Shown here: positions 55,405 to 64,000 of the stretch, piece after piece
Position numbering within the stretch: the stretch's first letter is position 1
How the letters are laid out: each line of letters begins with the position of its first letter
NCBI RefSeq assembly: GCF_031143425.1
Contig: NC_090446.1
Coordinates: forward strand, 660,073,717 to 660,137,716
Length of the DNA: 64,000 bases
Direction: 5' to 3'
Source: Pleurodeles waltl
Lineage: Eukaryota; Chordata; Amphibia; Caudata; Salamandridae
Made by a program: the position numbers and the translations under genes
Notes under the pieces: model-generated
Database searches by the model: none
What the model was told of the DNA's origin: nothing
What the model saw: the letters and a program-made list of their open reading frames with translations, nothing else

Positions 55405-56775
55405 AGGTTTAAAATCAACTTTTTTCGGGTCTAAACATTGCAAGCAAATTAGGAATACATTGTACACAGCAGCAGAATGATATAATAAGAGCTAATGCTA
55501 CAATAATTCCACCAAAAACTTTGCGTAATTATCCAAAATCAGGTAACCATTGGAATAACCAGTCCCACAATCCCTGATCTATATCCTGCTTTACTTGTTT
55601 CACTAATGTATGTAGGGGATCAATGTGGCCTGGATAGATTTAGAGTGGTCAGAAAGATTGAAACAACACATGCCTTCAAACTCGGAATAGCCATGATTAT
55701 GTTTTAGCAAAAGATAATCTATAGCTGCTCTGTTTTGTAATGCAGGTTTCCGGGTACCACGCACATCTAGTAAAAATTCAGATAAAGCAATAGAAGTATG
55801 GTTAATATTTTTAACTATTAGACATGCTAGATTATTTAGTAGCCTTGTGTTGTGTACAGTTAAACCAGGCACGCCTACTATGGAAAGACTTAAGCTTAGA
55901 TACTCTGATTGGGATAATAGTTGAATATCCGATTCGCACTTTTCATCTAGTTGCAGAACATCTCTGGGATAGCGAGTATGTACTGAGTTAGATGGAAACA
56001 TAATGAGTCCCAGGCATGTAAAAGTACACAGCCCGTCTGTTATGTTAGCTTGAATGTAAGTGAAAGTCAGGTTTCCACACGAAAACAGCCAGCCAACTGG
56101 CAACTTGACATGTATAATGTGACTGGCGGCAGTCACTAGATGACGACAAACCATGTGATTCGACATATTTTTGCAATGTCTCTCCATTCGGGAAAAGCAC
56201 AAAACTCTGTGTTCTCACGGTAAGCTTTGAGAGATTGATGTTTTCTTTTCTAAGAGTAATTGAATGCATTTTCCGATGTCATGAGAATTACAGGACATGT
56301 ATTAACACACGTCACCGGGAGTAATATTGTATGTGATTATATGTGAGATTATCTCACTTTTCATGGTTGTTTCCTGACAGTCCCTGCAATACTCATAGGG
56401 ACTGAAGTGAGTTTCAACATCATGTTCTTACACGTCTTTGTCATGGTTAGTAGCATTGAAAATTTCTAACAAGATGCTTGTTGGTGTTGGTATGGTGATC
56501 AAACATGTTGACAAAACATCCACAGTGCTTCGCATGGCGCCCATGCAAAAATCAGATCTGTTGAGCACAGTTTGCGCCAAATGAATCCAAATGTTGTCAT
56601 GCAGGTGCAGTAAAGGTGTTGCATTATGTGGTCTATCAATTAAGTTGAAATTGGGAGTGTTGGGTCCCTCCCAACCCCACATGCGCACACCCAAAAGGAG
56701 ACCACACAGAACACTTGCGGCAAAAACAAGATGTAGTATGACCTGTAAAAGAAACAAGCATGATAATTCTCGCAA
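55405..56775 (-). pseudogene. Retroviral envelope gene, broken
   Basis: An acceptor-like TTTCTTTTACAG near 56763 precedes a hydrophobic signal-peptide-like stretch (VILHLVFAASVLCGLLLG). The surface-subunit start follows, with Asn glycosylation sites and DNIWIHLAQTVLNRSDFC, to a stop near 56428. Sequence between 56428 and 56203 is out of frame. The transmembrane subunit is readable from 56202: a heptad-like region, then LQNRAAID (55717-55741), the conserved segment before the disulphide loop. In that loop the first Cys position is Tyr (HNHGYSEFEGMCC). A membrane span (IIVALALIISFCCCVQCI) lies near 55465-55515, after a TAA. The conserved segment is of the alpharetrovirus/gammaretrovirus-like type. 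As read, no functional protein can be made. Confidence 0.75.
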
Positions 56776-57345
56776 ATAACATTTATCAGCTGGAATGTGT
56801 TCCCATTTTTCCTGTCCTGGTTTCATGATGTAAAGAACATTGTTGGGGCCCTTTGCTATAACTTCTGCAGGTTCTGGAGGGCCATTTGGGGATTCAACCC
56901 ACACTTTAGCACCAGGGTTTTTATCAGTGGAACAAAGCCTCCCCTCCACACGTACAGTAAGAGGGGCTGGGGTGGTTCCCTTCCTTACCAATCAACCATA
57001 CACTGGAATTATGACAATTTGGGCAATTGTGTCTCCAATTTGAATGAATAAGTAAACTTCTCCACTATTTAACAGAATAACTTTGATTTCTCCTTGGTAA
57101 TCTGCATCAATCACTCCCCCTAAAACCTGAATACCTTTAAGGGCCAACAAAGAACTTGGAGCAATCAATCCAAAATGCTCAGGGGGAATCTGTATTCCAA
57201 CACCTGTTTCACACAACGCTATGTCTCAGGGTTTTAGTCTGTAAGCTTGTAAAGCATGTACGTCAAGACCTGCAGATTCAGGTGTATCTCTGTAAGGAGC
57301 TAAAGCTCCAGGTTTTATTCCCCTGTATGTGATGGTATTGGTGGC
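56764..57345 (-). pseudogene. dUTPase and C-terminal pol segment
   Basis: Starting near 57345 the frame reads SAGLDVHA (57253-57276; dUTPase motif 1), IPPEHFGLIAPSS (motif 2-like), GGVIDADYQGEIKV (57081-57120; motif 3) and GDTIAQIVI (motif 4). The glycine-rich motif 5 is not seen. Two stops interrupt it. dUTPase hydrolyses dUTP and keeps uracil out of viral DNA. After an in-frame TGA at 56994-56992 the same frame continues with KVWVESPNGPPEPAEVI and EKWEHIPADKCYL, which looks like the SH3-like C-terminal integrase domain or a pol tail. If so, the dUTPase sits inside the integrase rather than after it. Confidence 0.7.
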
Positions 57346-57830
57346 CCCATGTGGCTGTATTTGCAAAGCTGGAGTTGTCACTCTGGATCTGGAGTGGTAC
57401 TCCATGGTATAACATTAACAAGTCCAGAGTTCGGATAGTATTGTGCTGAGTAGCACGTTTGCAAGGGACAGCAATCAAGTATCCAGAACAAGTGTCCACT
57501 ACGGTGCAGGCGTATTGACACCCACAACTAATCAGTAGTGGTCCAATGTAATCAATTTGTCATATCGTTCCTGGTAACTTTCCTCTCCCCAACTGACCTT
57601 TAACTGTTTGCAGGACAGATCTCTGTTGTGTGTGCTGACAAATAAGACATTGCAAAATTACAGTTTTTTTCAAGTCTAGGGGAATGTACATCCAACTAAT
57701 CTCTGCCCACCTATAAGTGGCTTTTTCTCCCAGGTGTCCACATTTTTGGTGCGCCCAATTAGCCATCCACCAAGTCAGAGGCCAGTATTGCCACTTCTGT
57801 CTCTGAAATTTTTGCTTTATTGTCTGCAAG
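57346..57830 (-). pseudogene. Retroviral integrase, core cut short
   Basis: The N-terminal zinc-binding region is readable (AHQKCGHLGEKA, then CLICQHTQ at 57635-57655). The core has QIDYIGPLL with the first catalytic Asp (57551-57553) and VDTCSGY, then GVPLQIQSDN with the second (57377-57379). The third catalytic residue (Glu, expected about 35 residues on) is absent: within about 30 bases the sequence changes frame and becomes the start of the dUTPase. Integrase joins viral DNA to the host chromosome. This copy has a TGA early in the core and lacks the Glu, so it is inactive. Confidence 0.75.
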
Positions 57831-58217
57831 AGAATACAACCATTGTTCTAATGAGTTAATGGGACAATGAGCATTCACAAGATAAACTGTGACTTTACTT
57901 TGTTCCAACATTTCCCAAATTTCCTGCCACAAATCCTTGCCCCACACCTCCTTTGAGTGAATGAACCAATTATGTGCATGCCATGTGGGAAGCCAGGTGG
58001 CTAACCCATTGGCAGTAGACCAAGAATCAGTGTAAATATGACAAGTTCCAGGCAGCTCTTGCTTTAGAGCCTGATACACAGCATACAATTCTGCATATTG
58101 GCTACCTTTTCCCTGTCCTGTGGTAGTCAGCAACTTTTTGGTAACTGGATTGTATGACACTGCATTCCAATGTCTTTTGGTACTCACATATTTGGTTGAA
58201 CCATCCGTGAACCACAC
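57759..58217 (-). pseudogene. Retroviral RNase H domain
   Basis: A 152-codon open frame with WFTDGSTKY (Asp5), GSQYAELYAVYQAL (Glu43) and CHIYTDSWSTANG (Asp64), the spacing of RNase H catalytic residues. The C-terminal part has NAHCPINS and LADNKAKISETEVAIL. It overlaps the start of the integrase frame. RNase H removes the RNA strand during reverse transcription. It is separated from the RT by a ~400-base connection region with stops. Confidence 0.8.
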
Positions 58218-58489
58218 TGTTTCTTATCCTCAGGGGACAAGGATTCAAATGGCGCACCCCATCTTACTGGTGACTTTTTTACCTGTGGTACCTCCTGCAC
58301 CCTTTCCTCATCCTGTAAAGGGGCTTGTGACACCTGTTCATGTAGGGCTGCAGTGCCTGCCGGTCCTGCTCGAGCCTTGTCTTGTATATACCATTTCCAG
58401 AGTATGATGCTAGCCTCTTGTGCCTGCCCGATACGGTGAGATTTAGGTGAACTCATCCCCCACTGCATAATCGGTATCTCAAGTCTCAA

Positions 58490-59649
58490 ATTTCATTATG
58501 ACCTAATGTTATTTGCTCAGTGTCCACTAGAGCCCAATAACAGGCCAAAAGCTGTTTTTCAAAAGGAGTATAGTGCTCCCCAGAGTTAGGTAGCTTTCTG
58601 GTCCAAACCCCAGGGGCACCCTCGTCCTTCCCTGTTTTTGCCACATACTACAATGTGCATATTGCATATTGTCCCTCAACAGTTACATGTAATTCAATGT
58701 CTCCATCCTGCACTGGCCACAAGTCTAAGGCCTGTTGAATTACTTCCTTTGCCAAATAAAAAGCACGCTGCTGCTCTTCACCCCATTCAAACTCATGTTT
58801 CTTCCTTGTCACTTTGTATAGAGGGGCCAAAATCTGACTCAAATGAGGAATGTGCTGTCTCCAAAAACCAAACAACCCTATGAATTTCTGTGTCTCCTGC
58901 TTAATGCGGGGTGTGGCAAACTCAAGAATCTTTTGCTTTGCTTGTGGTAATACCTCTCTGTGTCCCTGGTTCCACTGAATGCATAGAAACTTCACATTTT
59001 TAGATGGTTCTTGTGTCTTATCTGTGTTAATCATCCACCCCTTACTCTGCAAGAGTTCCACTACTCTCTGCAACTGAATCTGCGCTTGTTCTTCTGTCTC
59101 TCCCTGAATCATTACATCATCAATGTAATGGGTCAATTGCACACACGGAATGAAAGACACTTCATCCAGGTGCTCTGCCACCAGCTGGTGACAGATAGTG
59201 GAACTATGTAAGTAACCCATGGGCAAAGATAACATCTTAAATTGTCTGCCACCATGGGAAAATGGAAATTGCTCTTGACATTTTGAAGCCAATGGTGTTG
59301 AGAAAAACGCATTGGCGATATCGATGGCAGCGTACCATGTCTCTCCATGTTTCTGTATCTGTTCAATCAAAGTGATAGTGTCTGGGACTGCGGCTATCAA
59401 AGGAGGTGTATATTTATTCAGCTTGCGGTAATCAATTGTCATTCTGTACCGCCCATCAGGTTTGCGCACAGGCCATAGAGGATTGTTCCATTCAGTGATA
59501 GTTGGAGCTATTACACCAGCCTCAAGCATGTCTTTTACAGTTTCACTTATTTCATCATGCCCTCCAGGAATGCGGTACTGTTTCAAATGAATTACCTTAG
59601 CTGCCAAGGGCACCTTCACTGGGGGAATTTTCAAATGACCCACTTTCAT
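58490..59649 (-). pseudogene. Retroviral reverse transcriptase
   Basis: From 59649 to 58648 there are 333 open codons. They include WNNPLWPVRKPDGRYRM (fingers), YAAIDIANAFFS with the first catalytic Asp (residue 110), LPMGYLHSSTICHQLV, THYIDDVMIQG with the YIDD pair (175-178; bases 59127-59116) and VKFLCIQWNQG. The length and order fit the RT palm to thumb. The LPQG motif reads LPMG here. After 58648 the connection domain has stops. This is the best preserved part of the retrovirus. Confidence 0.9.
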
Positions 59650-60000
59650 GACAGCACTGAAATGTATCTTTTTATTCGGAACTGATAGCAGCCATCATCC
59701 AAATACAAAGTCCTTACTTTCAAAATGTCAATTCCAAGTATGCATTCTAAAAGAGGCACAATCAGCACAGTGCATTCTCTTTTTGCTGTTCTCCCTATTT
59801 TCATTTGTACTGTGGTTTGTACAGCGGCGTCTGCCTTCCCCCCAAGCCTGTGATAGTGTAATGAGGGTTCCCGCTCCGGTGTCAACTAAGGCTCGAACTT
59901 TTTGCACATTTTTGTGTTTCCAGTGTATTTCTAAATCATCATGTGGTCTGTTATCTCGACGAGCCCAACGTTGTACCGGAGCTTGGCCAGTTTCCTAGTC
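59650..60000 (-). pseudogene. Retroviral aspartic protease
   Basis: On -, ALVDTGAGTLIT gives the aspartic protease active site DTGA (codons at 59883-59872). A frameshift follows near 59840. Then TVLIVPLLECILGIDILKV matches the ILG-D segment near the end of retroviral proteases, and the sequence runs into the RT. The enzyme matures Gag-Pol. It is inactive here because of the frameshift. Confidence 0.75.
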
Positions 60001-61239
60001 TGATTTAAACCTGTCAACTTCTGCCCAAGTGAGATCTGGATATATGCTTTCATATTTGCGAGCAGGCTCGCCCCCGTCTCTGTTCTCAGAAGTTAAGCAG
60101 ACACTGTCCTGGTTTTCCTCACTCTTTTGTGAGGAAATAGTTTTCTCCCTTTCTTTTCCTTCCCTTGATATCTGTGACTGACTCTGCGTTTCACGCTTGC
60201 TATCTTGTCTGCTTATCTTTCTACTGCCTTCCTTTTGATCTTTTGCGGTACATCTCCCACAAGCTTTTGGTATCTATCCCATCAATCTGTTCTTTTTTGA
60301 CACCATCTTTTAGTAGAGCCATGAACATGTCTTTTCTGGACACTCAGTTGTTATCTGTGTGACCCTCATACCTTGAAGATCTCTCAGGTTTATCCCAAAA
60401 TCTTAATTCACCTAACTCTCTGACGGCTTCTAGTACATCTTTCAAAGCCGGTCCTGCCTGGTTGATTAATAAAGTCATAATTACTTGCTTATAATCAGGT
60501 GGAACAAGGCAAATTATTTTGTTTCTTATTGGCACAGTAAGCTGTCCATATAACAATTGGTGTGCAGTGCCCAGGAAAATAGCGGATTTCATTGCCTCTT
60601 CCTTAATTCTCTGCATTGCATCATGTAATGTATATCAGGGTTTCTCATTGGGAGGCCATTCTGCATCAGTGGGGTACTTCAAATTACATCCCTCAACAAC
60701 TAGCTGTAATAAAGTAGTCTGGGGGTTTCCTTGAAAAACCCCTGAACAGTTCCTGTATTACTGGATCAGAACTTAAAGTACAGAACTTGCAAGAGTCCCC
60801 AATATCTAACATAACACCGGAAGCACCAGTTTCAAACAGCCTCACAACCCAAGCAAGTAGGGACTCCCCTGTTCTCTGTTTAAAATGATCCATTATGTCA
60901 TTTACTTCTTGCTGAGTGCAATCATCTAAAGCATGTAATGCAACTCCTGCTGGATCTTGTGGTGAGTGTTGCAGTTTTCATCTAAAAATAGGTTGTGCAT
61001 GCACCACATTGTGTTAATGTAGGTTTCCCTGTCCCCCACCCTGTTCACTCTCCTCTTCACTAGAATTTGACGACTCACTGCCTGTCCAAAATCTATCCGT
61101 TCACGACGAATCTGGGCACCAATCTAAACCAGCATTAGCAATAACTAAATGAACATTTTTCTGATTTAACCTTCCTCTACGTTTATGATATCTGTGTTAA
61201 GCTATTTTGATCGCAGCTCGTCCTGCAAGGTTTGATACG
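60001..61239 (-). pseudogene. Retroviral gag, 3' part
   Basis: Open pieces at 60893-60693 (MDHFKQRTGESLLAWVVRLF, ETGASGVMLDIGDS) and 60616-60344 (YGQLTVPIRNKIICLVPPDY, ...NQAGPALKDVLEAVREL) resemble the capsid region of ERV-L-type Gag in pattern. No Cys-His zinc knuckle is visible downstream. The 60001-60340 part is charged and Ser-rich. Several stops and frameshifts are present. Confidence 0.55.
61235..61239. repeat. Target-site duplication ATACG, left
   Basis: ATACG before TGTAGGAAG here and again after CCTTACA at 63910-63914. Confidence 0.85.
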
Positions 61240-63909
61240 TGTAGGAAGTTGGCTCTGTATGCATTATTTCAAAGTAAGGAATAGTATGCACAGAGTCCAA
61301 GGGTTCCCCTTAGAGGTAAGATAGTGGCAAAAAGAGATAATACTAATGCTATATTTTGTGGTAGTGTGGTCGAGCAGTAGGCTTATCAAAGGAGTAGTGT
61401 TAAGCATTTGTTGTACATACACACAGGCAATAAATGAGGAACACACACTCAGAGACAATTCCAGGCCAATAGGTTTTTGTATAGAAAAATATATTTTCTT
61501 AGTTTATTTTAAGAACCACAGGTTCAAATTCTACATGTAATACTTTGCATGAAAGGTATTGCAGGTAAGTACTTTAGGAACTTTGAATAATCACAATAGC
61601 ATATATACTTTTCAAATAAAACACATATAGCTATTTTAAAACTAGACAGTGCAATTTTCACAGTTCCTAGGGGAGGTAAGTAATTGTTAGTTCTTGCAGG
61701 TAAGTAAACCACCTACGGGGTTCAAGTTTGGGTCCAAGGTAGCCCACCGTTGGGGGTTCAGAGCAACACCAAAGTTACCACACCGGCAGCTCAGGGCCGG
61801 TCAGGTGCAGAGTTTAAAGTGGTGCCCAAAACACATAGGCTTCAATGGAGAAGGGGGTGCCCCGGTTCCAGTCTGCCAGCAGGTAAGTACCCGCGTCTTC
61901 GGAGGGCAGACCAGGGGGGTTTTGTAGGGCACCGGGGGGGACACAAGTTAGCACAGAAAGTATACCCTCAGCAGGACGGGGGCGGCCGGGTGCAGTGTGC
62001 AAACACGCATCGGGTTTGTAATCAATGGGAGACCAAGGGGTCTCTTCAGCGATGCAGGCAGGCAAGGGGGGGGGGCTCCTCGGGGTAACCACCACCTGGG
62101 CAACGGAGAGGGCCTCCTGGGGGTCACTCCTGCACTGGAGTTCCGATCCTTCAGGTCCTGGGGGCTGCGGGTGCAGGGTCTTTTTCAGGCATCAGGATCT
62201 GAGAGTCAGGCAGTCGCGGTCAGGGGGAGCCTCGGGATTCCCTCTGCAGGCGTCGCTGTGGGGGCTCGGGGGGGACAACTTTGGTTACTCACAGTCTGGG
62301 AGTCGCCGGAGGGTCCTCCCTGAAGTGTTGTTCCTCCACCAGTCGAGTCGGGGTCGCCGGGTTGCAAGTCTCACGCTTCTGGCGGGAAACGCTGTTTGTC
62401 TTTAAGTTGCTCCTTTGGAAACAAAGTTGCAGTCTTGGGTGAACAGGGCCGCTGTTCTCTGGAGTTTCTTGGTCCTTTTAGATCAGGGCAGTCCTCTGAG
62501 GATTCAGAAGTCTCTGGTCCTGGGGAAAGCGTCGCTGGAGCAGTTTTCTTCCGAAGGGGGGAGACAGGCCGGTAGAGCTGGGGCCAAGGCAGTTGGTGTC
62601 TCCGTCTTCTCTGCAGGGTTTTTCAGCTCAGCAGCCCTCTTCTTCTTAGGTTGCAGGAATCTGATTTCCTAGGTTCAGGGGAGCCCTTAAATACTAAATT
62701 TAAGGGCGTGTTTAGGTCTGGGGGGGTTAGTAGCCAATGGCTACTAGCCCTGAGGGTGGGTACACCCTCTTTGTGCCTCCTCCCAAGGGGAGGGGGTCAC
62801 ATTCCTATCCCTATTGGGGGAATCCTCCATCTGCAAGATGGAGGATTTCTAAAAGTTAGAGTCACCTCACCTCAGGACACCTTAGGGGCTGTCCTGACTG
62901 GCCAGTGACTCCTCCTTGTTATTCTCATTATTTCCTCCGGCCTTGACGCCAAAAGTGGGGCCGTGGCCGGAGGGGGTGGGCAACTCCACTAGCTGGAGTG
63001 CCCTGTGGTGCTGGAACAAAGGGGGTGAGCGTTTGAGGCTCACCGCCAGGTGTTACAGCTCCTGCCTGGGGGAGGTGATAGCATCTCCACCCAGTGCAGT
63101 CTTTGTTACTAGCCACAGAGTGACAAAGGCACTCTCCCCATGTGGCCAGCAACATGTCTCGAGTGTGGCAGGCTGCTAAAACCAGTCAGCCTACACGGGT
63201 AGTTGGTTAAGGTTTCAGGGGGCACCTCTAAGGTGCCCTCTGGGGTGTATTTTACAATAAAAATGTACACTGGCATCAGTGTGCATTTATTGTGCTGAGA
63301 AGTTTGATACCAAACTTCCCAGTTTTCAGTGTAGCCATTATGGTGCTGTGGAGTTCGTGTTTGACAGACTCCCAGACCATATACTCTTATGGCTACCCTG
63401 CACTTACAATGTCTAAGGTTTTGCTTAGACACTGTAGGGACACAGTGCTCATGCACGGGTGCCCTCACCTATGGTATAGTGCACCCTGCCTTAGGGCTGT
63501 AAGGCCTGCTAGAGGGGTGACTTATCTATACTGCATAGGCAGTGTGAGGCTGGCATGGCACCCTGAGGGGAGTGCCATGTCGACTTACTCGTTTTGTCCT
63601 CACCAGCACACACAAGCTGGCAAGCAGTGTGTCTGTGCTGAGTGAGGGGTCTCCAGGGTGGCATAAGACATGCTGCAGCCCTTAGAGACCTTTCCTGGCA
63701 TCAGGGCCCTTGGTACCAGGGGTACCAGTTACAAGGGACTTACCTGGATGCCAGGGTGTGCCAATTGTGTAAACAAAGGTACAGGTTAGGGAAAGAACAC
63801 TGGTGCTGGGGCCTGGTTAGCAGGCCTCAGCACACTTTCAAATCAAAACATAGCATCAGCAAAGGCAAAAAGTCAGGGGGTAACCATGCCAAGGAGGCAT
63901 TTCCTTACA
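61240..63909 (-). mobile_element. Solo LTR, 2670 bp, inserted in retroviral gag
   Basis: The ends are TGTAGGAAGTTGGC and GGCATTTCCTTACA (TG...CA with imperfect inverted repeats) flanked by the 5-bp duplication ATACG. No gag-pol lies inside. On - a TATA-like TATTTAAGGG near 62690 and an AATAAA near 61505 favour the - orientation. Short ORFs on + have no recognisable domain. The length is large for an LTR. On each side the retroviral gag sense continues. Confidence 0.85.
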
Positions 63910-63914
63910 ATACG

Positions 63915-64000
63915 TGTCTGCCTTATCTTGTAATAATTTATTTTGGGAAGACAACATAGTAACATTATTCATTGAAACCACGAGCTGCTTTTCCAGCTGC
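63915..64000 (-). pseudogene. Retroviral gag, upstream fragment beyond the solo LTR
   Basis: On - an open stretch with a heptad-like pattern (SSQNKLLQDKAD) runs up to the insertion site, and the same sense resumes at 61239. It continues past the window edge. Confidence 0.5.

Larger units (their letters stand above)
54660..64000 (-). mobile_element. Endogenous retrovirus, class III-like pol, env-bearing, 5' end outside window
   Basis: Read on -, the order is gag remnants, protease, RT, RNase H, integrase (partial), dUTPase, a C-terminal pol segment, env, polypurine tract and 3' LTR. All major domains are recognisable but broken by stops and frameshifts, so this is an old, defective copy. A 2670-bp solo LTR is inserted in gag at 61240. 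A dUTPase downstream of the integrase is typical of ERV-L (class III) elements, most of which lack env. Confidence 0.85.

Noticed and set aside
60060..60115. Stretch CTCAGAAGTTAAGCAGAC resembling part of 5S rRNA
   Set aside because: Only a short part is alike, the rest of a 5S gene is missing, and the region reads as retroviral gag on the - strand.
61694..63959. Chain of + strand ORFs in the solo LTR
   Set aside because: GC-rich non-coding LTR sequence; no domains and no consistent frame.

Overview
The window is eukaryotic nuclear DNA made almost entirely of transposable elements and tandem repeats. I see no convincing single-copy host gene, rRNA, tRNA or CRISPR array. Several Harbinger copies with termini beginning GGCCCTCATTAC, large solo LTRs, L1 and hAT fragments and a class III-like endogenous retrovirus all sit within 64 kb. 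This density fits a giant vertebrate genome. A newt or other salamander (Pleurodeles-like) is my best guess, by inference only.

Layout. 1-2755: right part of Harbinger copy 1 (nuclease 3' end on +, Myb/SANT gene on -). 2756-4863: LTR-like block. 5460-10229: an old ~2.5 kb direct duplication containing MITE-like inverted-repeat elements and a GGTGGTGGTCC minisatellite. 10230-13514 and 20824-21460: one L1 on the - strand, split by Harbinger copy 2 (13518-20820, TAT target duplication); part of its RT region is tandemly duplicated (1083 bp, one difference seen). 23300-23860: ~100-bp tandem repeats. 24662-26134: probable solo LTR. 28130-29200 and 37346-38545: one hAT transposase gene on +, split by Harbinger copy 3 (29201-37345). 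44238-49450: truncated Harbinger copy 4. 49830-51160: LTR-like block with a 92-bp repeat array. 52290-54290: decayed L1 on +. 54660-64000: endogenous retrovirus on -, interrupted by a 2670-bp solo LTR (61240-63909, 5-bp duplication ATACG).

How the genes fit together. Comparing the four Harbinger copies suggests a three-gene element. The HARBI1-type nuclease has a tiny first exon next to one terminus, then an intron of several kb, then two further exons. A first Myb/SANT gene lies at the other terminus, convergent with the nuclease. A second Myb/SANT gene ('gene C') lies on the opposite strand inside the nuclease's first intron; it encodes a trihelix-like domain followed by a very long Ser/Thr/Pro-rich region built from tandem repeats. 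Every copy here is broken (frameshifts, stops, deletions, a lost catalytic Asp), so none should be autonomous. Gene C is the most unusual item in the window.
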